A stretch of DNA of 64,000 bases, from the NCBI GenBank assembly GCA_030425145.1, contig JAUHVK010000012.1, positions 56,437 through 120,436 of the forward strand, given 5' to 3'. Position numbers and translations under genes: made by a program. Origin of the DNA: Alphaproteobacteria bacterium. Its GTDB lineage: Bacteria; Pseudomonadota; Alphaproteobacteria; Rhodobacterales; Rhodobacteraceae. The notes beneath the pieces were generated by a model, which had not been told where the DNA came from, ran no database searches, and saw only the letters and a program-made list of their open reading frames with translations. Of the stretch, positions 9,527-19,509 are shown piece after piece (within the stretch, counting starts at the first letter, position 1; each line of letters begins with the position of its first letter).

Positions 9527-10834
9527 ATGAAGCTCAACTTGAATAGACGCCAAATGCTGTCGCTTGCCGCTGGAGGCGCGGCCCTTGCGGCGACAGGCGC
9601 GGCGAACACGGTGCAGGCGCAGGTCGCCACCAAGGCTCGTATCGTCATCATTGGCGCCGGAGCAGGAGGCACCGCCTTGGCAAACCGGCTTGTTGCCCGT
9701 TTGGACGGGGCCGAGATCACGCTGATTGATCCTCGCGTCGATCATTTGTACCAGCCGGGCCTGTCCCTTGTGGCGGCCGGGCTGAAACCGGCAAATTACG
9801 TCGTGTCGAGAACCGCCGACTGGCTGCCCAAAGGCGTCACGCTTGTCGCTGAAGCGGCTGCTGCGATTGATCCGGTGGCAAAGACAGTCAGCACGGCGAG
9901 CGGCCAGTCGATTGGGTACGACTTCCTTGTCGTGGCGCCCGGTCTTGTGCTTGACCACGATGCGATCGAAGGGTTTTCGCTCGACATGGTGGGGCAGAAC
10001 GGCATCGGCGCGCTCTATGCCGGGCCGCAATACGCTGCGGCGACGTGGAAAGCCGCACAAGCCTACACCGAAACCGGAGGCGTGGGCCTGTTCACCCGAC
10101 CCGCGACCGAAATGAAATGCGCTGGCGCTCCGCTCAAGCATACGTTCCTGATCGAGGACATTGCCCGCACCGCCGGCACCCGAGGCAAGCTCGACGTCCA
10201 TTACATGGCCAACAATGACAGCTTGTTCGGTGTCCCGATCGTGTCCGAGAAGGTGCGCATGCTGTTTGGTGATCGGGGCATCACCCCCGAATATTCGCAT
10301 GTGCTGAAGAGCCTCGACGCTGGGGCAAAGACCGCGACGTTCGATACGCCAACAGGCCCCGTGACCCATGAATACGATTATATCCACGTCATTCCACCCC
10401 AGCGCGCGCCTGAAGTGATCCGTCAATCCGGTCTCAATTGGGCTGACAAGTGGACCGATCAGGGTTGGGTCGAATGCGACAAGGCCACATTGCGCCATCT
10501 GCGGTATGACACGATCTGGGCACTGGGGGACGTGGCCGGCGTGCCCAAGGGCAAAACCGCCGCCTCGGTCAAATGGCAGGTACCTGTGGTCGAAGATGGC
10601 CTGGTCGCCGCCATCGAAGGCCGTGACCCCACCGAGACATACAACGGCTACACATCCTGCCCGATGATCACGCGCGTTGGTCGCGCCATGCTGATCGAAT
10701 TCGACTACAACAACAACCTGACCCCGTCCTTCCCTGGCATCATCGCTCCTCTGGAGGAGCTTTGGATCAGCTGGCTGATGAAGGAAGTGGCGCTGAAAGC
10801 CACCTACAACGCCATGCTGCGTGGCCGAGCCTGA
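9527..10834 (+). CDS. FAD-dependent sulfide:quinone oxidoreductase-like protein (type II SQR-like) with Tat-type leader
   Basis: Rossmann 'ARIVIIGAGAGGTALANRL'; redox-Cys motifs 'KCAGAPLK' and 'YTSCPMITRVGRAMLIEFDY'; N-terminal 'NRRQMLSLAAGGAALAATGA'. Confidence 0.85.
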   Translation: MKLNLNRRQMLSLAAGGAALAATGAANTVQAQVATKARIVIIGAGAGGTALANRLVARLDGAEITLIDPRVDHLYQPGLSLVAAGLKPANYVVSRTADWLPKGVTLVAEAAAAIDPVAKTVSTASGQSIGYDFLVVAPGLVLDHDAIEGFSLDMVGQNGIGALYAGPQYAAATWKAAQAYTETGGVGLFTRPATEMKCAGAPLKHTFLIEDIARTAGTRGKLDVHYMANNDSLFGVPIVSEKVRMLFGDRGITPEYSHVLKSLDAGAKTATFDTPTGPVTHEYDYIHVIPPQRAPEVIRQSGLNWADKWTDQGWVECDKATLRHLRYDTIWALGDVAGVPKGKTAASVKWQVPVVEDGLVAAIEGRDPTETYNGYTSCPMITRVGRAMLIEFDYNNNLTPSFPGIIAPLEELWISWLMKEVALKATYNAMLRGRA

Positions 10835-10845
10835 GGAGACCCATC

Positions 10846-11193
10846 ATGAAAGATCTGACTTTTGGAACCATTCTGGCGGTGTTCGAAGAGATTTTCGGAC
10901 GTGGCCTTTTCTGGACCATGGTTGTTGCCGCCGTCGTGGTGACAGTGGCCTATGTCTATGTTCTCATCCGGGATCACAGCATCTCGTGGCGGAAATTCCT
11001 GCTGGCACAACTGTCCATGCCAGTCGGGTCGGTTGCCGCGATCTGGTTCGTTCTGGCGATGACCAATTCCAAACTGAGCAACCTTGGTGGCCCGGTCGAC
11101 ATCATCGTCTTCCTCGGAATTGCCGGTGTAGGCGCCATAGGAACCGCAATTCTGGTTTACACGATCCAGTCCTTGATCCGCCCGAGACAGTGA
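10846..11193 (+). CDS. small integral membrane protein (DUF5368-like)
   Basis: 115-aa protein with predicted TM segments, ATG at 10846 with GGAG upstream, 11 nt after the SQR-like gene; DUF assignment is from memory. Confidence 0.6.
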   Translation: MKDLTFGTILAVFEEIFGRGLFWTMVVAAVVVTVAYVYVLIRDHSISWRKFLLAQLSMPVGSVAAIWFVLAMTNSKLSNLGGPVDIIVFLGIAGVGAIGTAILVYTIQSLIRPRQ

Positions 11194-11272
11194 GAGCTTG
11201 CATCATTCTCGCAGAAAAGCGTGATTGTGATGGGTTCAGGCGCTCGGTTTTCGCTGCTACCGTCGCGGGGAT

Positions 11273-12301
11273 ATGACCATCGCACCGACAGTCGCCATTT
11301 CTACCGTATCAAGCCAGTTCATTCAGGACTGGCTTGTTGCATTGCAATCGATTTGTGACCGGGATCACTACACCTCGCTGCTTGAACGATCCGACTTGCC
11401 CACTGGTGGTCATGCGCCGCAAGGGCGGGTCACGCTGGATCAGATCGTTCGTCTGTATCAGCTCGCAGCAGTTGAAACCGAGGACGAAATGATGGGGCTC
11501 TGGTCTCGTCCGATCCGACCACGCGCCTTGCAGCATCTTCTGACCTCCATGCGCGAGTCCACGTCTCTGTCCTCTGCGCTCTATCGGTATTCGACGTTCT
11601 GGAACCTGCTGCTGGATGACCACCAGTTTCAGCTGGTGGATGACGCGGAAACCCGAGCACTATGTCTCGTTCCTCAGACAAATGCCCCTGCGCAGCGGTT
11701 TGGGCACATGCTGATCCTCAAACTCGCCCACGGGATAGTGTCGTGGCTTGCGAGGAAGGAAGTGCCTCTGGACGCCATCGATTTTTCCTTCAAACGCCCT
11801 GCGTTTGAAGAAGATTACGCAGTCATCTTTCCTGCGCCTGTTCGGTTTTCTGCTCCTGTCACGGCGATCCATTTCCGCACGGATACCCTTGGGCCGGTTC
11901 GGATCAGGAGCAGTCATGATCTCGACCGTTTCCTGGAAAGCGCTCCGCGGGATTGGATTTTCACGCGCTCGCAAGAACACACGCAATCCCTGCGCGTCCG
12001 TGCCTATCTGAGCCAATCCACCTGGGACGAGGCGCACCTGAACGGCGTCGCAAGTGCGCTCAACATGACACCGCGCACTTTGATCCGGAAACTGGACGCT
12101 GATGGAACGTCCTTTCAGGCCATCAAGGATGGCTTGCGCCGGGACATCGCCATTCGTCGACTGCAAGTTGGGGACACGAGCATCGAAGCCATTGCTCAGG
12201 ATGTCGGGTTTTCTTCGGCGGCAAGTTTTCACAAAGCCTTTCACAGATGGACGGGCACAACGCCCAGTTCCTACCGGCGGCGGCACGCTGCTTCGGCATA
12301 A
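11273..12301 (+). CDS. AraC-family transcriptional regulator
   Basis: C-terminal AraC HTH 'NMTPRTLIRKLDADGTSFQAIKDGLRRDIAIRRLQVGDTSIEAIAQDVGFSSAASFHKAFHRWTGTTPSSYR'. Confidence 0.9.
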   Translation: MTIAPTVAISTVSSQFIQDWLVALQSICDRDHYTSLLERSDLPTGGHAPQGRVTLDQIVRLYQLAAVETEDEMMGLWSRPIRPRALQHLLTSMRESTSLSSALYRYSTFWNLLLDDHQFQLVDDAETRALCLVPQTNAPAQRFGHMLILKLAHGIVSWLARKEVPLDAIDFSFKRPAFEEDYAVIFPAPVRFSAPVTAIHFRTDTLGPVRIRSSHDLDRFLESAPRDWIFTRSQEHTQSLRVRAYLSQSTWDEAHLNGVASALNMTPRTLIRKLDADGTSFQAIKDGLRRDIAIRRLQVGDTSIEAIAQDVGFSSAASFHKAFHRWTGTTPSSYRRRHAASA

Positions 12302-12463
12302 ATCTGTCACTTTTGGACAATCGGCTGTCACCGCATGAGATGGAAATGCATCGGGGCGGGCTGATAACTGTCGCAATCAAAGAATGCAGCGATTTTTCGA
12401 TCTGATTCGCCATTTCCGCTTGGCGAAATTGGAGAGTCGCGTCCAGCCCAAAGGACCATACAC

Positions 12464-13669
12464 ATGTCAGCCAAGCTCGAAACAATCCTCGCCGCAGCCC
12501 GCGATCACGCCCGCGATGTCATCCTGCCGAACGTCGATGCGTGGAATGCGAACAAGGCATGGCCGCGCAGCGCGTCTGACAAGGCTGGCGAGGCTGGGCT
12601 GACCGGGCTCTACGCCCCCGAGGAACTCGGTGGGCAAGGGTTGTCCTTGTCGGAAGGCATTCAGGTTTATGAGCAGCTGGGTCTGGGTGACGGTGCTTAT
12701 GCCTTTGCACTGTCAATGCACAACATTTGCACCTTCGCCGGATGTGGTTACGGAACCGACGCCTTCAAAGCGAAATGGGCCCGCGACCTCACCTCAGGTC
12801 GCAAGCTGGCAAACTTCGCGCTGACCGAGCCTCAATCCGGCTCTGACCCCATGAAAATGTACACCCGCGCCACGATCAATGGTGACGGCACCTGGACGAT
12901 CAGCGGATCGAAAGCCTGGGTAAGCCTCGCCAGCGAAGCTGACATCTATTTCACTGTGGTAAAGACGAGTGATGCTCCCGGTCATAAAGACATGGCCATG
13001 ATCGCGATCCCGGCGGACGCTCCGGGCATCAGTTTTGGCCCACGGTACGACACGCCGTCTTATAACTTCCTGCCCTTGGCCGAGATGTATTTCAACGAGG
13101 TCGTTGTTAGCGAAGAAAACATCATCCTGCCTATTGGACAGGGCCTCCAAGGTTCGCTCATGGCCATTGATATCGCGCGGGTCTCGATTGCCTCCGGGTG
13201 CTGCGGTCTCATGCAGGCGGCTCTTGATACCGCGTTGTCCTATTCCAAGAACCGCAAGATGTTTGGTGGCAAAAACATCGAACTCGACGGCATCCAGTGG
13301 ATGCTGGGCGAAGTGGCAACGGACCTCGAGGTTTCCAGGCTGCTCTATCGCAAGGCGGCCGAGGCTTTGGGGACACCTGAGGGGCCTCTCATGGCGGCGC
13401 ACGCCAAGCGTTTCGTGCCGGATGCAGCCGTGAAGGCCGCCAACACCTGCACCCAGGTCTTGGGCGGCATGGGCTTGCTGCAGCCTTATGGTCTGGATCG
13501 TCTGTCACGTCTCGCGCAGATGCTGCGCATCGTCGATGGAACAACTGAGATCAGCCGTGTCGTCATTGGCCGCGCCCTGCAGAAACGGGCCGCTGGCTTG
13601 CCCGATCTGCCAGTGCCGAAGGGATACGGTGAGTCTGACATGCGAGACACGTCCGTGGCCGCTGAGTGA
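12464..13669 (+). CDS. acyl-CoA dehydrogenase
   Basis: 'FALTEPQSGSDPMKMYTRA', 'WVSLASEADIYFTV', 'QVLGGMGLLQPYGLDRLSRLAQMLRIVDGTTEISRVVIGRAL'. Confidence 0.92.
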   Translation: MSAKLETILAAARDHARDVILPNVDAWNANKAWPRSASDKAGEAGLTGLYAPEELGGQGLSLSEGIQVYEQLGLGDGAYAFALSMHNICTFAGCGYGTDAFKAKWARDLTSGRKLANFALTEPQSGSDPMKMYTRATINGDGTWTISGSKAWVSLASEADIYFTVVKTSDAPGHKDMAMIAIPADAPGISFGPRYDTPSYNFLPLAEMYFNEVVVSEENIILPIGQGLQGSLMAIDIARVSIASGCCGLMQAALDTALSYSKNRKMFGGKNIELDGIQWMLGEVATDLEVSRLLYRKAAEALGTPEGPLMAAHAKRFVPDAAVKAANTCTQVLGGMGLLQPYGLDRLSRLAQMLRIVDGTTEISRVVIGRALQKRAAGLPDLPVPKGYGESDMRDTSVAAE

Positions 13670-13723
13670 TCGGCGCATAGGCGCGGTTTTTACCAAGTGG
13701 TAAAATTTCTATCGACCGCGCCT

Positions 13724-14659
13724 TCACCCTCCGACGCTGTCCAGCAAATCACTTCGGAACAAAGCAACCTCGGGGCGACGCAGTGAGGATTGTCGGCAGA
13801 CCAGAAAGTTACCGCGTCCGGCGCTGACGGTGCCATCATGTGCCGTCACAAGGCTACCGTCTTTCAGGTGTTGCTCGACCAGATGCGGAAAGCCCAACAT
13901 GACGCCATCCCCAGCAAGGCAGGCCTCCATCAACAGGCTGACCTTGTTGGTGGACAGGCTTGATGGCGCCTGCTGCATCTGCGCGCCTTGCGCCTTGAAC
14001 CACTCGGCCCAGCCCAGCGGATGCCAGCCAATCGCTTCGGCGCTCCAGTGGCTTTCGTGCAGGTGCAAAAGGTTTACAGCATTCAATTGTTCTGGCGCAC
14101 GGAAAGGCCCATGTGCGACGAGAAAACCCGGCGCGCAGACAGGCTGGGCGACCTCGCCGAAAAGAAAGTGCATTTCCTCACCGGCTTCGCTGCGTTCATT
14201 GCCGCAGAGCAAAGACATGTCCGTTCGCGCGTAGTTGCGAAAGGTGTCGTCGCTGTCTGAGGCGAGTACGGTGAAGCCCACATCGGGATGGCGTTCCCGG
14301 AACGCCCGGATGCGCGGCGCTAACCAGTAGCGGGCCATCGCGTCTGTGGCGGAAATCGTCACCTGCTTGGGGTCTTCCGCGCCGGTGATTGCTTTGACCG
14401 AAGCAGAGATCGTGTCCAGCCCTTGCGTCACAGACCCCAGTAGCAACCGTCCCGCATCGGTCAGTTCCAGCGCGTTGTGCTTGCGCACGAACAGTTGTGT
14501 ATCCAGCGCGGTTTCCAACTGGCGGATTTGTTGGCTAACGGCCCCTTGTGTGACATTCAGCTCTTTGCCCGCCAACGTGAAGGACAGATGTTTGGCGGCG
14601 ACTTCGAACGTGGCGAATGCGCCGAGAGAGGGCATGTGGCGGCGTCTGAACGGGGGCAT
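13724..14659 (-). CDS. LysR-family regulator (GcvA-like)
   Basis: 'LGAFATFEVAAKHLSFTLAGKELNVTQGAVSQQIRQLETALDTQLFVRKHNALELTDAGR'. Confidence 0.88.
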   Translation of the reverse strand: MPPFRRRHMPSLGAFATFEVAAKHLSFTLAGKELNVTQGAVSQQIRQLETALDTQLFVRKHNALELTDAGRLLLGSVTQGLDTISASVKAITGAEDPKQVTISATDAMARYWLAPRIRAFRERHPDVGFTVLASDSDDTFRNYARTDMSLLCGNERSEAGEEMHFLFGEVAQPVCAPGFLVAHGPFRAPEQLNAVNLLHLHESHWSAEAIGWHPLGWAEWFKAQGAQMQQAPSSLSTNKVSLLMEACLAGDGVMLGFPHLVEQHLKDGSLVTAHDGTVSAGRGNFLVCRQSSLRRPEVALFRSDLLDSVGG

Positions 14660-14668
14660 CGGGGTTCC

Positions 14669-16012
14669 TCACTCGCGGCGCGATTGCCACTCCTTATAGC
14701 GAAGGTAAGCATTTGCGCCGATAGTGTCGAACGGATGCGGAGGCAGGCGGCTTGGTTGATCCTCGGCTGTGAAGTGGCGAGTGATGTCGGATGTCTGTCC
14801 GACCGCGAGTTCCGCAGCGCCTATCCCCGTCAGCGTGCCCCGCGCGGTGCCGAGCCCGTTCTGAACACAGGCGGAGAGCAGGCCGGGTTCCAGCTCGCGC
14901 ATCACCGACACTCCGTTCTGCGAGAGACATAGATGGCCGGACCATTTGAATTCGAACCGCACGCTTTTCAGTGCCGGGAACCGCGCGTCGAACTTGGCGC
15001 GCATGGCGCAGGCCGCACGTGTCAGATCAGCCTCGGATGTTGCCATGCCGGGACGGTAGTACGACCCATGCCGGATGATGATCCGATGACCACCTTGATC
15101 CGGGCCGATGCGGCGCACGGTGGTGCCCATTGGATCACAGGGCGTGATACCCCATTCCTGTTCCCCACCGAGCACGCGAACCTGATCGGGCGTCAATTGT
15201 TCGGTCATGCAGGCATTCAGCATGATGTGCATGAGCCGACCACGCGCGAAGCCGAAAGAGTCAAGGTGACCGTTGGTGGCAAGGATGACTTTGGAGGCCG
15301 ACAATGTGCCTTGCGCCGTTGTCAGCGACCACCCCTGCGCGCCGCTTTCCATCCGGGTGACGCCGGAGTCTTCGAACACCCGCACCCCGTCGCGCTCCAA
15401 CCCCAGCGCCAATCCCATTGCATAGCCCGCCGGTTGGATCATGGCGGTTCCCGGTGTGTGCAGACCACCAAAGTAATAGTCCGACCCTGTGATCCCTCGC
15501 ATCTCGGCCGCATCAAGCAATGTGTACGGTTCATCAAGCGCGTCGAGATGCTTCGCGTAGGCGCGGTTCGACGCCATGCCTGCTTCCGACCCGGCGCCAT
15601 TGATCTTGCCTGTGCGGCGGAAAAACCCATCGGGAATTCCGTAGTCCGCCACCGCCTGCGCGGCGAAGTCGATGGCAAAACGGTTCAGCCCGGTCAACTG
15701 CCGGTCCCGTGCCTCACCGCCGCCATCGTAGCTGGAGGCGGCCAGTTCGTGCGGCAGGTCGATCATGAAGCCGGAGTTGCGTCCGGTTCCCCCGTCGCCC
15801 ACCCGTGCCGCGTCTAGCACGATGACGTCCAACGCGGGGTCCAGTTGCTTCAGCCGTCGCGCCGCTGACAGTCCGGCATAGCCCGCGCCGATGATCGCTA
15901 CGTCACACCCCTGCGACCCAGTCAGGGGAGGGCGTGCCGCTCGCGGTCCCAGTATCTCGGCCCAGGCCGCTGCACCGGTAAAACGGGGCAGGCGTTTCGC
16001 CACGTGCGCCAT
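14669..16012 (-). CDS. FAD-dependent amine oxidoreductase (DAO/PuuB-like)
   Basis: 'CDVAIIGAGYAGLSAARRLKQLDPALDVIVLDAARVGDGGTGRNSGFM'; 'RFEFKWSGHLCLSQNGVSVMRELEPGLLSACVQNGLGTARGTLTGIGAAELAVG'. Confidence 0.85.
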   Translation of the reverse strand: MAHVAKRLPRFTGAAAWAEILGPRAARPPLTGSQGCDVAIIGAGYAGLSAARRLKQLDPALDVIVLDAARVGDGGTGRNSGFMIDLPHELAASSYDGGGEARDRQLTGLNRFAIDFAAQAVADYGIPDGFFRRTGKINGAGSEAGMASNRAYAKHLDALDEPYTLLDAAEMRGITGSDYYFGGLHTPGTAMIQPAGYAMGLALGLERDGVRVFEDSGVTRMESGAQGWSLTTAQGTLSASKVILATNGHLDSFGFARGRLMHIMLNACMTEQLTPDQVRVLGGEQEWGITPCDPMGTTVRRIGPDQGGHRIIIRHGSYYRPGMATSEADLTRAACAMRAKFDARFPALKSVRFEFKWSGHLCLSQNGVSVMRELEPGLLSACVQNGLGTARGTLTGIGAAELAVGQTSDITRHFTAEDQPSRLPPHPFDTIGANAYLRYKEWQSRRE

Positions 16013-16013
16013 G

Positions 16014-17522
16014 TCAGTCCAAAGCTTTGTCAGCGTTGTCGGTCAAATCCACCCAGATCGTCTTGAGCTGGGTGTACTGGTCATGTGCATGAACACCGTT
16101 ATCGCGGCCGCCAAAGCCAGAGGTATTGTAGCCACCAAACGGTGTGGAAATGTCGCCCTCGCCATAGCTGTTTACCGTCACGGTCCCCGCCCGCAGCATC
16201 CGTGCGCCGCGCAGGGCGCGCTTGCCATTGGCGGTAAAGATCGACGCGGCGAGGCCGTAATCGGTGTCATTCGCCACTGCGATCGCCTCTTCGAAACTGG
16301 CAACCTCGATGACCGACAGGATGGGGCCAAAGATTTCCTCGTGAGCGCGGCGGTCATCCTTTCCCACCTCGACCACCGTTGGTTCGACGAACATGCCGTC
16401 CGCCGTGCCGCCAAGGTGCAGCACATCCGCCTTGGCGTTTTCGAGGTAGGAACACACCTTGTCGCGATGCGCCTGTGACACCAGCGCGCCGACTCGGGTT
16501 TCCGGGTCCAGCGGATCGCCAACCGGCCATTCGCGCGCGTGGGCCTTCACCCTCTCCAGCAACGCATCCTTGACCCCTTTTTGCACGATCAGGCGGGACG
16601 TGGCCGAGCAGTTCTCTCCCATGTTCCAGAAGGCACCGTTGACCACATGCGCCGCCACGGCGTCGAGGTTTTCGGCGTCGTCCAATACGATGGCCGGGTT
16701 CTTGCCACCAAGCTCCAGCGTCACCTCTTTCAGGTTGCTGTCCGCTGCATAGTGCAGGAAACGCCGCCCCGTAATGGTCGAGCCGGTGAAGGACACGGCA
16801 TCGACGTCCGGGTGGCGCCCCAAGGGTTCACCGACCTCTGAGCCGCTGCCGGGCACAACGTTGAAGACACCGCGCGGCACACCCGCCTCATAGGCCAGTT
16901 CGGCAATGCGCAGCGCCGTCAGAGAGGTTTCTTCTGAGGGTTTCACCACTACGGAACAACCCGCCGCCAGTGCCGGGCCGATCTTCCACGCCAGCATCAG
17001 TGCGGGGAAGTTCCACGGCAGCACGAGACCCACCACGCCAACCGGCTCGCGCACAACCAGTGCCAGGTGATCATCTGAGGACGGCGCAACCTGATCGTAG
17101 ATCTTGTCAATCAGTTCGGCGTGCCACTTGATGACGTGGATCGTCTCGGGGATGTCTACCGTTTCGCAGTCGTAGATGGTCTTGCCGCTGTCCAAGCTCT
17201 CCATGACCGCCAATTCGCGCGCATTGCGGGTGAGCAATTTGGCAAAGCGGATCAAGACCTCTTTTCGCGCCGTCGGATGGAGGCAGGTCCAGCGGCCGTC
17301 GTCAAACGCCTCGCGCGCTTTCTCGACGGCGAAATCCACGTCCGCGGCGGCGCAGGACGCGATCTGCGCCAACACCGCACCCGTTGCCGGGTTCACGGTT
17401 TCAAAAGTCTCGCCAGAGAGCGCTGGGCGAAAACTGCCGTCGATGAAAGCCCCGGTCGGGAAATTCAGATTCGCGGCCAAGGCACCGTATTCAGCGCGGG
17501 TCAGCAGATCACTCATGGTCAT
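16014..17522 (-). CDS. aldehyde dehydrogenase (PuuC-like)
   Basis: 'PWNFPALMLAWKIGPALAAG', 'VTLELGGKNPAIVLDDA', 'FWNMGENCSATSRL', 'EEIFGPILSV'. Confidence 0.92.
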   Translation of the reverse strand: MTMSDLLTRAEYGALAANLNFPTGAFIDGSFRPALSGETFETVNPATGAVLAQIASCAAADVDFAVEKAREAFDDGRWTCLHPTARKEVLIRFAKLLTRNARELAVMESLDSGKTIYDCETVDIPETIHVIKWHAELIDKIYDQVAPSSDDHLALVVREPVGVVGLVLPWNFPALMLAWKIGPALAAGCSVVVKPSEETSLTALRIAELAYEAGVPRGVFNVVPGSGSEVGEPLGRHPDVDAVSFTGSTITGRRFLHYAADSNLKEVTLELGGKNPAIVLDDAENLDAVAAHVVNGAFWNMGENCSATSRLIVQKGVKDALLERVKAHAREWPVGDPLDPETRVGALVSQAHRDKVCSYLENAKADVLHLGGTADGMFVEPTVVEVGKDDRRAHEEIFGPILSVIEVASFEEAIAVANDTDYGLAASIFTANGKRALRGARMLRAGTVTVNSYGEGDISTPFGGYNTSGFGGRDNGVHAHDQYTQLKTIWVDLTDNADKALD

Positions 17523-18435
17523 TCCCCTTTTCGATCTCGGCCACAGTTGTCTTCAGCACACGGATCACCTGTGCCAATTCGCGTTTGTCGTCTTTGTTCA
17601 ATCCCTGCAGCGGCGGGCGCATCGGGCCAGCCGTGTGCCCGGCAATCTCGACCCCGTGTTTGACGCATTGGATGAACTTCCCACCCTGTTCGAGCACCCC
17701 CATCAGAGGCATCATGGCTGCCATGATCTTTCTGCCTTTGGCGAAGTCTCCGTTCACGGCACAGGCGCGGTAGAGCGCGATGTGCTCGTCGGGCAGGAAA
17801 TTCGACCCGGCGCAAATCCAGCTTCGAGCGCCCCAGGCAAAGAACTCCAACGCCTGATCGTCCATGCCGCAAGACATCTGGATGTGCGGGTAGTCGCGCG
17901 CCAGCAGATGTACGCGGTTGATGTCTCCCGAGCTTTCCTTGATCCCGATGAAGTTCTGCGAGCGCCCCACACGGTCGAGGAACTCGCGGCCCATTTCGAC
18001 GCCCATGCGTCCCGGGTAGTTGTAGAGGATGATCGGCAGGTCTGCGGCGCGGTCGATGGCCAATGCGTTCAGAGCATTCTCACGCTCGGTCGGCACCGAA
18101 TAGGGCGGTGTTCCGAGCAGCAGCGCATCCGCGCCCATCTCGCGCGCGCCCTGCGCCAACGCGATCGAGTCAGGGGTCCGCATCGCACCAGTGCCGACGA
18201 TCACTGGCAGACGGCCTTCGACCCGCTCAACGATGAAGCGCGCATTCGCCAGCCGTTCGTCAACCGTCTGGGCGTAGTTCTCGCCCGTGGAGCCGCCAGA
18301 GATCAGCCCATGCACACCCGCTGAGATCAAGTGGTCGATCAACACTGCCAACGCATCCCAATCCGGGCTGCCATCCTCGTGGTAGGGCGTGATCAGAGGG
18401 GTATAAATCCCCTCCAGCACAAATCTCGGCGGCAT
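17509..18435 (-). CDS. dihydrodipicolinate synthase-family aldolase/lyase
   Basis: 'GVHGLISGGSTGENYAQT', 'ILYNYPGRMGVEMG', Schiff-base 'GIKESSGD'; internal ATG 18435 (MPPRFVLEGIYTPLITPYHEDGSPD) preferred to ORF-track start. Confidence 0.9.
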   Translation of the reverse strand: MPPRFVLEGIYTPLITPYHEDGSPDWDALAVLIDHLISAGVHGLISGGSTGENYAQTVDERLANARFIVERVEGRLPVIVGTGAMRTPDSIALAQGAREMGADALLLGTPPYSVPTERENALNALAIDRAADLPIILYNYPGRMGVEMGREFLDRVGRSQNFIGIKESSGDINRVHLLARDYPHIQMSCGMDDQALEFFAWGARSWICAGSNFLPDEHIALYRACAVNGDFAKGRKIMAAMMPLMGVLEQGGKFIQCVKHGVEIAGHTAGPMRPPLQGLNKDDKRELAQVIRVLKTTVAEIEKGNDHE

Positions 18436-18588
18436 CAGCGTAGTCCTCTCGATGGTGATTGGCCCACCGATGCAGACCGAGAGGTATTGTTGCAAGCGAG
18501 AAAAAAGTCTCGCGCGGCAATAGAAATTCTAATGCGCATTCCGCAGCGCTTTGGGTCCGCCGGCTACCGGATATTGCAGCTAGGCAAG

Positions 18589-19482
18589 TTACTTTTTCGA
18601 GGCGTCAAGTACGCGGTCCAGCCGTGCCATGAGTTCCGCTGTCCCCGGGTCGAGATCAAGTGAAGCGATATGATCCTGCCAAACCGCTGTCGCTGCGCTC
18701 AGCCCGTTCGGAAGACCCAGCCCATCGACCGTCAAAGCGACCTCGCGCATTTCCGCTGCGCGGCGTGTGCCGTGCACCATCATGCGTTCGAGGTTGTAGG
18801 TGGCACGGTCCCGCCAGCGGATGTCGGGGTCCGAAGCCTCAAGCGATCCGATCACTTGGTCTTCAACGCCTGCGCGCCGTGCGGCAAGGAAACACTCGGC
18901 TGTCAGCGCCTCCAACCCCTTGATCATCACAGAACGCAGCATTTTGACCGAAGACGCCTGGCCTACCGTGTTCCCTGCAACACGGGGCTTCATTCCGAGT
19001 CCTTCCAGAACTTCATTCGCCGCATCGACATGCGGCCCCGCGATAAGCAGGGGAACTTCATGGCGCTTTGGGTGAACTGGAGCCATTACTGCGACATCGA
19101 CATACCGTCCGCCGACACTCTCGATCAGTTGCGCCGCTCGGACCTTGCTTTGAGGCGCGCAGGAATTGCAGTCGAACCACAATGCCCCTTCACCGAGAAA
19201 CTCCGCGGAGGTTTGTGCGGCGACGAAGGCCTGATCGGCGGTGACGACGCTGAAGACCGCTTGTGCGTCATTGAGAGCGCTGTCCACCGAGGCGTAACCG
19301 GCAACACTATGTTCGGCGTAACGGCGCTCCATCAAAGCGGCGGTGTCCGGGTTCCCCGACTTAATGTCGTAGGCGGACACCTCTGCGGCAATGGCGGCGT
19401 CCCGCCACCCGGAGGCGAACGCCATGCCGGCTTCTCCGAAGCCGATGAAAGTAATTTGGGGTGTGTTCAACTCTTGGGTCAT
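18589..19482 (-). CDS. NAD(P)-dependent beta-hydroxyacid dehydrogenase-like protein (6PGDH/HIBADH superfamily)
   Basis: 'ITFIGFGEAGMAFASGWRDA' Rossmann; 'GRYVDVAVMAPVHPKRHEVPLLIAGP'; 'NTVGQASSVKMLRSVMIKGLEALTAECFLAARRAGVE'. Confidence 0.85.
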   Translation of the reverse strand: MTQELNTPQITFIGFGEAGMAFASGWRDAAIAAEVSAYDIKSGNPDTAALMERRYAEHSVAGYASVDSALNDAQAVFSVVTADQAFVAAQTSAEFLGEGALWFDCNSCAPQSKVRAAQLIESVGGRYVDVAVMAPVHPKRHEVPLLIAGPHVDAANEVLEGLGMKPRVAGNTVGQASSVKMLRSVMIKGLEALTAECFLAARRAGVEDQVIGSLEASDPDIRWRDRATYNLERMMVHGTRRAAEMREVALTVDGLGLPNGLSAATAVWQDHIASLDLDPGTAELMARLDRVLDASKK

Positions 19483-19509
19483 GGTCCCTCCGTGGACGGT
19501 ATCCCTTTA

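Noticed and set aside
9248-10498. 416-aa minus ORF opposite the SQR-like gene
   Set aside because: Antisense to a coherent flavoprotein with clear motifs.
17176-18324. 382-aa plus ORF opposite ALDH/DHDPS genes
   Set aside because: Shadow ORF of two well-supported minus-strand genes.
14669-18435. FAD oxidase + ALDH + DHDPS-family trio as a hydroxyproline degradation set
   Set aside because: The trio resembles the D-hydroxyproline dehydrogenase/deaminase/KGSA dehydrogenase logic, but the ALDH and oxidase look PuuC/PuuB-like and no epimerase is present, so the specific call is not supported.
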